From Natrialba sp. SSL1 (GTDB taxonomy: Archaea > Halobacteriota > Halobacteria > Halobacteriales > Natrialbaceae): a stretch of DNA of 64,000 bases. The notes under the pieces were generated by a model that saw only the letters and a list, made by a program, of their open reading frames with translations, made no database searches and was not told where the DNA came from. Position 1 is the stretch's first letter; each line of letters starts with the position of its first letter. The position numbers and the translations under genes were made by a program. Below are positions 53,417 through 61,956 of the stretch, one piece after another. The stretch spans positions 124,001 to 188,000 of the forward strand of contig NZ_MASN01000001.1 in the NCBI RefSeq assembly GCF_001861355.1. The letters are read 5' to 3'.

Positions 53417-54466
53417 CTACTCGAGTTGCTCTGCCGCCTCGCGCTCGACGAGCGGTGTCGCATTGGCCTCGGGCAACGTCACGACATCGTCGCTGGCGAG
53501 GGTGTATTCGCGGTCGTCGACACCGAGGATATTGCCGACGTCTTCGGTGATTTTGACGGTGACGCGGTCGACGGCGGGTGTCTCCGTGTTCCCGTCGGGG
53601 TCGGAACCGCCCGTCTCGGCTCCGGCTCCCTCGTCAGTCGCTTCCGAGCCGAGAGCCGGCGGGGTACTCGAGTCGGCTGGCGGCTCGGGTGGGTCTGCGG
53701 GCGCACCTGCGGACGGAGCGTCGCCGTCGTCGTCGCCGAGCGAATCTGCGTTGCTCAACGAGTCTGCGCCGCCCATCACGTCTGCAGGAGAGACGCTGTC
53801 TGTCTCTGTCGCGTCAGCCTCCACCCCGTCCGCTTCAGCCGCCTCAGACGGCGATTCTACCGGTGGTGTCGGCGGTTCGGGTTCGGGTTCGGCCGAAGCC
53901 CCAGGTTCGGGTGACGGCGGCTCCGGCGCAGGATCGGTTTCGTGCGGTGGTGTTTCGTCTCCGGCCTGTCTCCTGGAATCGGAACGTGGATTCTGGTCGG
54001 CGGCGGACGCTGTCAGCGAGTCGGAGGTGGGATCGTCCGACGAGGTGTCGATCCTCGATCGCTCGTCCGCATCGCCCTCGACACCTTCGAGCACATCGAG
54101 CACGCGGCTCTTGTTCGACCCGATGCGCTCGACGAGGTCGTCGAACAGGTCCGCCTCCTCGGCGGTCAACCCCTCGTCGTTGGCCGCCATCCCCGCGGCG
54201 GCGAGACTCGCCTGCTTGACGAGTTTGCCCATTCGGCGCTCGTAAATCGCCTCGACGACGTCCTTGGCGGTCTCGATCTCGTCCGTCAACCGCCCCACTT
54301 CGGGCGAGGAGAAGGGGTCGTCTGCGCGGTCGGCCGCACGTTCTCGCTCGTCCTCGAGTTCGGCGATATACTCGCCGACCTCCTGGTAGAACGAGGGGCG
54401 AAGATTCTGGAGGCTGTCCTTCTTTCGCTCCTTGCTCTGGACCGAGCGGAGTTCGTTCAGATTCAT
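53417..54466 (-). CDS. Archaeal GINS replication factor subunit
   Basis: GINS subunit of the CMG-like replicative helicase. Residues about 1-125 form the GINS A domain (LNELRSVQSKERKKDSLQNL, EVGEYIAELEDERERAADRA, LTAEEADLFDDLVERIGSNK). A disordered acidic/proline linker covers about 130-300 (HETDPAPEPPSPEPGASAEP). The last 45 residues are the small B domain (RVTVKITEDVGNILGVDDRE, PLVEREAAEQLE). The linker is far longer than in most archaeal GINS. It overlaps priS by 4 bases, the archaeal primase-GINS pair. Confidence 0.88.
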   Translation of the reverse strand: MNLNELRSVQSKERKKDSLQNLRPSFYQEVGEYIAELEDERERAADRADDPFSSPEVGRLTDEIETAKDVVEAIYERRMGKLVKQASLAAAGMAANDEGLTAEEADLFDDLVERIGSNKSRVLDVLEGVEGDADERSRIDTSSDDPTSDSLTASAADQNPRSDSRRQAGDETPPHETDPAPEPPSPEPGASAEPEPEPPTPPVESPSEAAEADGVEADATETDSVSPADVMGGADSLSNADSLGDDDGDAPSAGAPADPPEPPADSSTPPALGSEATDEGAGAETGGSDPDGNTETPAVDRVTVKITEDVGNILGVDDREYTLASDDVVTLPEANATPLVEREAAEQLE

Positions 54467-55638
54467 TCTTTCTCCTTCTCAGCGCGCCCGCGTGCCATCA
54501 GAAAGACGGCAACGTACTCTGGTAATGACTGGTCACCCTCCGAGACCGTAAAGCTATCTCCTCCGAGTTCGACCTCGCCGCCGTCGGTCACGTCGACCGC
54601 GATCTCCTGGCCCTCGAACGTCTCGGGGACGGCATCGACCAGCGGATCGAACTCTTCGAGTTCGTCGCGTTCGAGGCGGACCGTCTTCAGTCCGCTGCCG
54701 CCGTGGAGCGTTCCCGGCAGGCGGATCAGCCGGTTCGTGTCCGTCGTCACCGGTTCGTCGATGGGGGCGTTGTCCTCCTCAACGGCCGTCGACGCGAATC
54801 GCTCTGCGAGCTGTGCGACCGCGGTGTGGACCGTGACGTTCCCCGCTTCGAGCTGTTCGCGGTTGTTCCGCGCGGCGTTCAGCGTCGCCTTTGCCTTCCC
54901 CTCGCCGATCCCATCGAACTCCTGGAGGGACTCGAGTGCGGCCTCGTCCTCGAGTGCGAGCAGGTCGTCGACGAAGGCCATGAAGTGTTCGTGGGTTCGT
55001 TTCCCCCAGCCGCCTTCGATGCGGAGGGTGCGGCGCTCGGTCGGCGTCTTTCGGCCGAGTCCAGCGACGGTTTCGGTTTCGATCAGGGTGTCGAAATCGA
55101 GACCGATGCCGCGGACGTAGTCGACGATTTCGCGACGGTGTTCTCTGTCGAGGTGGCGAACGTTGTCGTCGCGGACGTGGACGTGATAGCCTCGTCCGCC
55201 CGAGAAGACGATTTCGAGTTCTTCGAAGCCGAAGTCGTTCTCGAGGAAATCAAGCAGTCGAAAGAGGGCGTCCTTACACTTGGCGAGCATCTCGGCGTAG
55301 GAGTCCTCGCCGAGCGTGACGCTGGGCAGGTGATCCGCGTCGAGGTCGAAGACGAGGTCGGCAGACTGCCAGTCTTTCGCCTTCATCGAACTCGCGCTCG
55401 GATCCCGAAAGCGGCCCGCCGAGAAGTAGACGTGTCGCGGGCGCTTGCGGACGAGAAACTCCGAGAGGTCGCCAAGCTCGAGCAGTGACCGGTGACGGAC
55501 CATCGTCGTCCCAGGCCCCTCCGTCCAGGGGATGAATCCCCACTCGCGCTCGTTCGCGGCGGGCGGCGGTGTTAGCTCCGTCCGTCGGTAGTAATCCCGA
55601 AATCTCCCCCGAAGATAGGCCCTCGTTCGCTCCTCCAT
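54463..55638 (-). CDS. priS: DNA primase small catalytic subunit PriS
   Basis: Makes RNA/DNA primers with PriL. The protein has 391 residues. Catalytic acidic motif VFDLDADHLPS has D98 and D100, with D102 nearby. The motif VFSGGRGYHVHVRDDNVRHL and LIRLPGTLHGGSGLK are further conserved sites. The zinc-binding region common in PriS is not obvious. It overlaps the GINS gene start by 4 bases, so both are expressed from one mRNA. PriL is not in the window. Confidence 0.95.
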   Translation of the reverse strand: MEERTRAYLRGRFRDYYRRTELTPPPAANEREWGFIPWTEGPGTTMVRHRSLLELGDLSEFLVRKRPRHVYFSAGRFRDPSASSMKAKDWQSADLVFDLDADHLPSVTLGEDSYAEMLAKCKDALFRLLDFLENDFGFEELEIVFSGGRGYHVHVRDDNVRHLDREHRREIVDYVRGIGLDFDTLIETETVAGLGRKTPTERRTLRIEGGWGKRTHEHFMAFVDDLLALEDEAALESLQEFDGIGEGKAKATLNAARNNREQLEAGNVTVHTAVAQLAERFASTAVEEDNAPIDEPVTTDTNRLIRLPGTLHGGSGLKTVRLERDELEEFDPLVDAVPETFEGQEIAVDVTDGGEVELGGDSFTVSEGDQSLPEYVAVFLMARGRAEKEKE

Positions 55639-55771
55639 GCGCTTGCGCTACTCGTCGTGGCGCGGGTATAATTGTATTGTCTTGGACTGTCCGGCTGGGC
55701 GACCGACGCTGGCGCTGGTGCTGTCGGTAGTGGTTTTGGTAGTGATACCGGCGGTGTTGCAGACTGGAAGA

Positions 55772-56248
55772 CTAGCGACCCATGAGGTCCGAGAGCCGGT
55801 CCGTGATCCCGTCGCCGGAACCGAGTTTCAGGTAGTAGGCGTCGCCGCCGTCCTCGTAGTAGTTGTCGATCCGGCGCTTGATCTCGAAACCCAGGTGTTC
55901 GTAGAACTGGAGTGCGTTTTCGTTGCTCGTGCGCGCGTGACACGTAATCGTCTGGTGGTCGTCGGCGACGCGAGCGACGAGCCGTTTGCCGATTCCTTCA
56001 CCACGAAACTCCGGCGAGACTGCGAGAAAGAGAATGTAGCCATCGCGTCGAACCGCAGCGAAGCCGATGAGGTCGCCGTCAAGGACATAACAGTGGACCG
56101 TCGACCGGCGATAGGCGTCGGTGAAAAAGTCGCGTCGTTGCTTGAGGACGTCCTCTTCGCGGTTAATCTCCTCTTTGAGCTGCCAGGCCTGCTCGACGAA
56201 CTCATCGTTCCCCGGCGTAACGACGCGCCTGTCGATATTGACGCTCAC
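55772..56248 (-). CDS. GNAT acetyltransferase (RimI-like)
   Basis: Acetyltransferase of 158 residues from the GTG at 56248. The acetyl-CoA region is LAVSPEFRGEGIGKRLVARV, with the fold region FVEQAWQLKEEINREEDVLK and CYVLDGDLIGFAAVRRDGYI, and NENALQFYEHLGFEIKRR near the end. A TATA-like TTATATT at 56270-56276 lies about 25 bases upstream and supports the GTG as a leaderless start. Substrate unknown; N-terminal acetylation is one possibility. Confidence 0.85.
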   Translation of the reverse strand: MSVNIDRRVVTPGNDEFVEQAWQLKEEINREEDVLKQRRDFFTDAYRRSTVHCYVLDGDLIGFAAVRRDGYILFLAVSPEFRGEGIGKRLVARVADDHQTITCHARTSNENALQFYEHLGFEIKRRIDNYYEDGGDAYYLKLGSGDGITDRLSDLMGR

Positions 56249-56407
56249 TACCACTGCCTTACATCGTCGCCAATATAATTCCACCGGCAACGGGCCTGCC
56301 GATGGCGATATACATAGTCTGCTGACAATCGGCCACGACCATGCACGCATCGAGCGAAAGCGACGGGCATACGACGGCGGTCATCGTACGGGAGCCAAGA
56401 GACGACT

Positions 56408-56869
56408 ATGGGATTCGAACTTCGGGACCACACCGCCGACATCGCGGTCGAGGCGACGGGCGAGTCGCTCGCGGACGTATTCGCGTCGCTCGCGGACGGC
56501 CTCGCGGCGGCTTCCTGTGAAGATATTCCGGCAGATACCGGTGAACGCTTCTCGCTGTCGGTCACCGCCGAGAATCGTGAGGCACTGCTGTTCGACTACC
56601 TCGACGAACTGATCTACCTTCGGGATGTGCGCGCTGAACTGCCGGTCGACCACCACGTCGAGACGATTGACGGAGTCGACGCTGACGCCGACGCCGCCAC
56701 CGACGTCTCGGCAAACCCCGCCACAGAACAGTGGTCGCTCACCGCAACTGCCCGCGGCATCCCGCTCACCGAAATCGACGCTCGCGAAGTGAAGGCAGTT
56801 ACCTACTCCGAGATGCAACTCGAGTACGTCGACGAGCAGTGGGAAGCGTACGTCGTCTTCGACGTCTAG
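56408..56869 (+). CDS. Archease, RtcB cofactor protein
   Basis: Archease of 153 residues, which helps RtcB form the guanylylated intermediate. Features: GFELRDHTADIAVEATGESL, then ENREALLFDYLDELIYLRD and the late IPLTEIDAREVKAVTYSEMQ, which holds the conserved Asp/His/Glu site. A short acidic insert (VDADADAATDVSANPATE) sits in the middle. It lies upstream of a DoxX protein and RtcB on the same strand. Confidence 0.92.
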   Translation: MGFELRDHTADIAVEATGESLADVFASLADGLAAASCEDIPADTGERFSLSVTAENREALLFDYLDELIYLRDVRAELPVDHHVETIDGVDADADAATDVSANPATEQWSLTATARGIPLTEIDAREVKAVTYSEMQLEYVDEQWEAYVVFDV

Positions 56870-56928
56870 CGCTGCACCTCCCGGTTCACTGGCTCATTGC
56901 GGCCCTGTGTATTTCACCGTGGACGTGG

Positions 56929-58071
56929 ATGGCGTACGTACTGCCAATGGAAATGGAGCATCGCCACCGCCATCGCCGCCGTCACCGTCGCTGGATACGC
57001 CTCGCAAGCGTCTTCGCCCTCCTCATTCTGACAACCGGCCGCGTCGGCGCACACGAGGAGTACGTCGTCGACGACGAGGAAGACATCGCTCTCGGTGAGT
57101 TCTTCTCAGAGTCACTCTCCGACCCGTTCGTGGTCGGGCCGCTGGTCGCCGGCGCGCTCGTCGTCGCACTCCTCGTCGGTAGCTACCTCCTCGTTCGTCC
57201 GTTCCAGCGAGACCTCGCAGCGTTTCGGTACGCCATGCGAGAGTACGTCGAGTACGTCCCCTGGCTCTTGCGCATCTCGCTCGGTATCCCCCTGATCGGT
57301 GCCGGCTTCAGTGGCTACTTCATCAGCCCCGCACTCGAGGTCGACCTCCGTCTCCTCCAGATTGCCCTGGGCTTTTTCCTCCTCTTCGGTCTCGCGACCC
57401 GCGTCGTCGCCCTCGTCGGCCTCGCGACCTACCTCGTCGGCGTGGTGATCTGGCCGACGCTGCTACTGCAACTCGAGTTCGTTGGCGGACTGGCGGCCAT
57501 TGCGTTGCTCGGAAGCGGACGGCCGAGCGCGGATCACGTTCTCCAGCGGGTTGCTGGCTCACCGGGGACGGTCTACAGACGATTCGATCCGGTACACGAA
57601 CGCGCACGGTCGTTTCAGGCGCGGATCGATCCCTACGAGCGCTACCTGCCGACGGTCGTTCGGGCCGGGCTTGGAGCGACGTTCATCTATCTGGGTGTGA
57701 CCCAGAAACTCCTCCAGCCGGGACTCGCGCTCGCGGTTGTCGATCGGTACGATCTCACGGCAGTTATTCCGGCGAGTCCGGAACTGTGGGTGATGGGGGC
57801 CGGACTAGCGGAAGCGGGGCTCGGTATCGCGATTATTCTGGGCCTTTTTACACGCGCGAGTGCTGCTGCTGCGCTCGCGATGTTCTCGCTGACGCTGTTT
57901 GCGCTCCCGGATGATCCGGTGCTCGCCCACGTCGCCCTGTTCGGGATGGCCTCTGTGCTGCTCATCACCGGCGGCGGGCCGTACGCGCTCGACAGTCGAC
58001 TCGAACGGCTCGAAGCCGATGCTGAAACCGAGGTTGCGGATGCAACGCCGACAGAGGCGACGCAGTCCTAG
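56929..58071 (+). CDS. DoxX-family membrane protein with two DoxX repeats
   Basis: Membrane protein of 380 residues. A signal-like stretch (LASVFALLILTTGRVGAHEE) is followed by an acidic segment. Two DoxX-type repeats are visible: LLRISLGIPLIGAGFSGYFI with LLQIALGFFLLFGLATRVVA, and VVRAGLGATFIYLGVTQKLL with AGLAEAGLGIAIILGLFTRA. The ATG at 56929 gives a His/Arg-rich leader (MEHRHRHRRRHRRW); 56947 is a possible alternative start. It lies between archease and rtcB on the same strand, but its function in that context is unknown. Confidence 0.8.
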   Translation: MAYVLPMEMEHRHRHRRRHRRWIRLASVFALLILTTGRVGAHEEYVVDDEEDIALGEFFSESLSDPFVVGPLVAGALVVALLVGSYLLVRPFQRDLAAFRYAMREYVEYVPWLLRISLGIPLIGAGFSGYFISPALEVDLRLLQIALGFFLLFGLATRVVALVGLATYLVGVVIWPTLLLQLEFVGGLAAIALLGSGRPSADHVLQRVAGSPGTVYRRFDPVHERARSFQARIDPYERYLPTVVRAGLGATFIYLGVTQKLLQPGLALAVVDRYDLTAVIPASPELWVMGAGLAEAGLGIAIILGLFTRASAAAALAMFSLTLFALPDDPVLAHVALFGMASVLLITGGGPYALDSRLERLEADAETEVADATPTEATQS

Positions 58072-58175
58072 GTCTGATCGAAGCCGCGATCGCGTCGACC
58101 GTGCGACCGCACGAGGGACAATCGAGGGCGACCAAAGAGACGAACATCTTTGATCGTCGGGACCGGAATTCGGGT

Positions 58176-59642
58176 ATGAGCAACGTCACGTTCGACGCCG
58201 ACGGCATCACGCTCGAGCAGGTGCGTGAGTACGTCTGGGAGATTCCGCAGGAAGGCGACATGCGCGTCCCCGCACGAGTGCTCGCCAGTGAGGCCCTACT
58301 GGAGGAAATCAAGGAGGACAAGACACTCGAACAGATCACAAACACGACCCACCTGCCGGGGATCACCACCAACGCGATCTGTATGCCCGACGGTCACCAG
58401 GGCTACGGCTTCCCGGTTGGCGGGGTCGGCGCACTCGACGCCGAGCACGGCTGTCTTTCGCCGGGAGCGGTCGGCTACGACATCAATTGCGGCGTCCGCA
58501 TGATGCGGACGAATCTGACGTACGACGAACTGAAGGGCCAAGAAGCGGAACTCGTCGACGCCCTCTTCGCCAACATCCCGTCGGGGCTCGGCGGCGGCGG
58601 TGTCGTCGAAGTTGGCGTCGACACCGTCGACGAGATTCTGGCCCGCGGCGTCGACTGGGCACTCGAGAACGGCCACGCAGTCGAAGAGGATCTGCTGCAC
58701 TGTGAGGACGAGGGGATGCGCGAGGGTGCAGATCCGGAGAAAGTGAGCCAGAAGGCCAAGGATCGCGGGAAGAACCAGATCGGTTCGCTTGGCTCCGGAA
58801 ACCACTTCCTCGAGGTCCAGCGCGTGACGGACGTCTTCGACGACGAGGTCGGCGAGGCGTTCGGACTCGAGGAGGACCAGATCGTCGTCCTGATTCACTG
58901 CGGCTCGCGCGGGCTGGGCCACCAGACGTGTAACGACTACCTGCGCAAGATCGAGCAACAGCATCAGGGTCTACTGGACCAGTTGCCGGACAAGGAACTG
59001 GCTGCAGCGCCCGCGGGCTCACAGCTCGCCGAGGACTACTACGGCGCGATGAACGCCGCAATCAACTTCGCGTGGGTCAACCGCCAGCTGATCATGCACC
59101 GCACGCGGCAGGTGTTCGAGCGCGTGTTCGACCGCTCGTGGGAGTCGATGGACATGCACCTGCTGTACGACGTGGCGCACAACATCGCGAAGAAAGAGAT
59201 GCACACGGTCGAGGGCGAGGAACGCGAACTCTACGTCCACCGCAAGGGTGCAACGCGCGCGTTCCCCGCCGGTCACCCCGAAGTCCCGAAAGCGTACCGC
59301 GACGTCGGCCAGCCGGTCATCATCCCCGGTAGCATGGGGACGGGCAGCTACGTCCTCCGCGGCGGCGAGAACTCCATGGACCTCACGTTCGGCTCCACCG
59401 CCCACGGTGCGGGGCGGCTAATGAGCCGCACCCAGGCGAAAAACGAGTTCTGGGGCGGCGACGTCCAGGACGAACTCGAGGAGCAGGAGCAGATCTACGT
59501 GAAGGCACAGTCGGGTGCGACGGTGGCCGAGGAAGCGCCGGGCGTCTACAAGGATGTCGACGAGGTCGTTCGTGTCTCAGACGAGTTGGGTATCGGCGAC
59601 AAGGTTGCGCGGACGTTCCCGGTCTGTAACATCAAGGGATAA
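58176..59642 (+). CDS. rtcB: RtcB RNA-splicing ligase
   Basis: RNA ligase that joins tRNA halves after intron removal with GTP and Mn. The protein has 488 residues from the ATG at 58176. Metal site motifs are D102 and C105 in GYDINCGVRMM, then GSGNHFLEVQRV, HCGSRGLGHQTCN and the HRKGATRAFPAGHPE loop. The guanylylated histidine is H410 in GSTAHGAGRLMSRTQ. Other features: VWEIPQEGDMRVPARV start. An alternative in-frame start at 58101 adds no family sequence. Archease lies upstream. Confidence 0.96.
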   Translation: MSNVTFDADGITLEQVREYVWEIPQEGDMRVPARVLASEALLEEIKEDKTLEQITNTTHLPGITTNAICMPDGHQGYGFPVGGVGALDAEHGCLSPGAVGYDINCGVRMMRTNLTYDELKGQEAELVDALFANIPSGLGGGGVVEVGVDTVDEILARGVDWALENGHAVEEDLLHCEDEGMREGADPEKVSQKAKDRGKNQIGSLGSGNHFLEVQRVTDVFDDEVGEAFGLEEDQIVVLIHCGSRGLGHQTCNDYLRKIEQQHQGLLDQLPDKELAAAPAGSQLAEDYYGAMNAAINFAWVNRQLIMHRTRQVFERVFDRSWESMDMHLLYDVAHNIAKKEMHTVEGEERELYVHRKGATRAFPAGHPEVPKAYRDVGQPVIIPGSMGTGSYVLRGGENSMDLTFGSTAHGAGRLMSRTQAKNEFWGGDVQDELEEQEQIYVKAQSGATVAEEAPGVYKDVDEVVRVSDELGIGDKVARTFPVCNIKG

Positions 59643-59748
59643 CGGTCGCTGGCTGGCGTTCTAGCGCCGTCAGATCCCTGACTGTATACTGTCAGACCCG
59701 CGATTGTACACCGTCAGATTCCCGACTACAACTGCGTCACTTTCAGTT

Positions 59749-59979
59749 TCACTTGAGGCGGAACGGATTGTTGTCCGTTTCATCTTCGCTTTCATCGTCG
59801 CTGTCTGCTCCGTCGCTCTCGTAGGGTTTGCGGGCGGTGATCGTCACCGTGGCCTCGGGGGCATCCTCGTCGGACCACGGGCTGTCGTAGGCCGAGAGTT
59901 CGAGGTCAGTCACGTCCCAGCCGGCGGCTTCGATTCGTTCGACGAGTTCGCGCTGGTCGGAGAGCATCGCATCGTCCAT
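59749..59979 (-). CDS. Small haloarchaeal protein of unknown function
   Basis: Protein of 76 residues, acidic. It starts MDDAMLSDQRELVERIEAAG and continues VTDLELSAYDSPWSDEDAPE, with an acidic C-terminal tail (DSDDESEDETDNNPFRLK). No cysteines or catalytic residues are visible. It converges with rtcB. I do not recognise the family; the high acidic bias and good codon usage support it as real. Confidence 0.65.
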   Translation of the reverse strand: MDDAMLSDQRELVERIEAAGWDVTDLELSAYDSPWSDEDAPEATVTITARKPYESDGADSDDESEDETDNNPFRLK

Positions 59980-60146
59980 AGGCGACGTACGCGGATCTTC
60001 GGTGTAGTTCTTCTGTCGGCAATGTCGGCCCTCGATCGGTTTTGCTGTCGATTTTGTCTACCGGCCGAGAAATACGTAACCGAAATGAGTTACGACGAGT
60101 GGGAATACCCGGCGCGCTTAAGCGGTTTCGACCGAAACGGGGTGGT

Positions 60147-61187
60147 ATGCTCACCGACGAGTTCGGGCGCGAGGTGACCGGGGTTCGCGTCTCGCTCACC
60201 GATCGGTGTAACTTTGACTGCGTCTACTGCCACAACGAGGGCCTCGGCGACACTCGCGGACCGATGGATCCACAGGACGACGAGATGGAAACCGACGATG
60301 TCGTCCGATTTCTCGAGGTCGCTGCCGAGTTCGACGTCGACGCCGTCAAGTTCACCGGCGGCGAGCCGATGCTCCGCCAGGACCTGACGGAAATCATCGA
60401 GCGCACCCCCGACCAGATGGAAGTCTCGCTGACGACGAACGGCACGTTTCTCCCTGGCCGTGCCGAGGAACTGGTCAGCGCCGGCCTCGACCGTGTCAAC
60501 GTCTCCCAGGACGCACTCGACCCCGAGGACTTCGCCGCCGTCACGAAAAGCGGCGCGTACGAGAAGGTGCTGGAGGGCGTCGACGCCGCCCTCGAGGCGG
60601 GACTGGATCCGGTCAAGCTCAACATGGTCGTCTTCGAGCACACGGCGGGCTACGTGCCGGAGATGGTCGACCACGTCGCCGAGAACGATGGCCTCCAGCT
60701 CCAGTTAATCGAGTACATGCCCGAGCTGACGGGTCGGCCGGAGTGGAACATCGATATCCAGCGCGTGCACGATTGGCTGGCCGAGCAGGCCGCCGAGGTC
60801 GAGCACCGCGAGATGCACGACCGGAAACGGTACTGGATCGAGAGCAACGATGGCGTCGACGCCACCGGCGACGACGCCGAGGAGGAAGACGGTGACGAGA
60901 ACAGCAGTGGCCGCGGCATGGTCGAAATCGTCGACCCCGTCGAGAACCCGACGTTCTGTGCGAACTGCCACCGGGTTCGGGTCACCCACGAGGGCTACCT
61001 GAAGGGCTGTCTCAACCGGAACGACGACCTCAAACCGATGGGTGAGATGACCAAACCCGAGATCCGTGAGGCGTTCCGCGAGGTCGTCGCGAACCGCGTT
61101 CCGTACTACGGTGAGTACATGATCCGCAACGGCGACGGTGAGTGGGAAGTCAACGACGAGTATATCGAAGGCTACGCCCAGAGCTGA
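60147..61187 (+). CDS. moaA: MoaA-type radical SAM GTP 3',8-cyclase
   Basis: First step of molybdenum cofactor synthesis: GTP to 3',8-cyclo-H2GTP. The protein has 346 residues from ATG 60147. The radical SAM Cys motif is C21, C25, C28 in [13 protein letters not shown]. The second iron-sulfur site near the C-terminus is [20 protein letters not shown], holding three more cysteines. A low-complexity insert ([18 protein letters not shown]) sits before it. The C-terminal GG pair expected in MoaA is not obvious. No other moa gene lies next to it. Confidence 0.9.
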   Translation: MLTDEFGREVTGVRVSLTDRCNFDCVYCHNEGLGDTRGPMDPQDDEMETDDVVRFLEVAAEFDVDAVKFTGGEPMLRQDLTEIIERTPDQMEVSLTTNGTFLPGRAEELVSAGLDRVNVSQDALDPEDFAAVTKSGAYEKVLEGVDAALEAGLDPVKLNMVVFEHTAGYVPEMVDHVAENDGLQLQLIEYMPELTGRPEWNIDIQRVHDWLAEQAAEVEHREMHDRKRYWIESNDGVDATGDDAEEEDGDENSSGRGMVEIVDPVENPTFCANCHRVRVTHEGYLKGCLNRNDDLKPMGEMTKPEIREAFREVVANRVPYYGEYMIRNGDGEWEVNDEYIEGYAQS

Positions 61188-61224
61188 GTTCGCTGGGCGT
61201 CATTTCCACACAGCCCGATTTACA

Positions 61225-61956
61225 CTACGGCCGCCGATTTCGTGTCCCGGCGCGCCCACCACGTCCTCGCCGACCCGAACTGCGCGATCGATTTGCGCCC
61301 AGTCCAACCGTGATGAGCGCAGCCGCGAGCAACAGCAACGCGACCGCAGCGGTCGGCTGGCCGCTCGCTCCGAAGACGTAGACGCCGTAGCCGATCGTTC
61401 CCGCAAGGAGGCCGACCAGCAGACTCGAGCCGAGTTGGACGATCTCGAGTCGGATCGTTTGCGCCTCCCGACCGAGTTGGGCACCGAGATCGAGGCCGCT
61501 GTGGCCGAGGTCCCAGGCGAGGACCGTCGCGACGGTGCCGGCGATCAGCGGCTCAACCGTGGGCGTTTCGATGCCAGCGAGGATGAGCGTCGCGAAGATC
61601 ACTAGCGCGCCGATATCGATAACCTGCGGTCGTCCTCGCAGGAGGCCCACGCCGAGCGTGAGTGTACCGAGGACGGCGACGCCGAACACCGCCGCATCAG
61701 TCCCCGGAACGAAGAGCGTCGTTGCAGCGGCGACGAACGCAGCCCCGAACGCACAGCCACTCGAGAAGACCGTCGGTTTGCGGGTGAGTGAGACGGGGCC
61801 GGCGTCGTCATCGGTGCCGGCTCCAGACCCAGTTCCCGTCCGGTCGTCCGCTGGTGGGTTCTCACCGGACGATGTCTCGCCGTCATCAGTCGCTGTCGCG
61901 GGTGCGGACTGGTCTCCCGTGTGCGTCTCCGTCTCCGTCTGTGGCGTCGACGTCAT
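61225..61956 (-). CDS. Membrane protein adjacent to DUF58 gene
   Basis: Integral membrane protein of 243 residues. The first about 60 residues are an acidic Thr/Asp/Ser/Gly cytoplasmic tail. Six or so helices follow (GCAFGAAFVAAATTLFVPGT, FGVAVLGTLTLGVGLLRG, VIDIGALVIFATLILAG). It ends with a basic tail (RSRSSGRRGRGGRAGTRNRR). Function unknown. Its start overlaps the stop of the DUF58 gene by 4 bases, so both are translated together. Confidence 0.75.
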   Translation of the reverse strand: MTSTPQTETETHTGDQSAPATATDDGETSSGENPPADDRTGTGSGAGTDDDAGPVSLTRKPTVFSSGCAFGAAFVAAATTLFVPGTDAAVFGVAVLGTLTLGVGLLRGRPQVIDIGALVIFATLILAGIETPTVEPLIAGTVATVLAWDLGHSGLDLGAQLGREAQTIRLEIVQLGSSLLVGLLAGTIGYGVYVFGASGQPTAAVALLLLAAALITVGLGANRSRSSGRRGRGGRAGTRNRRP

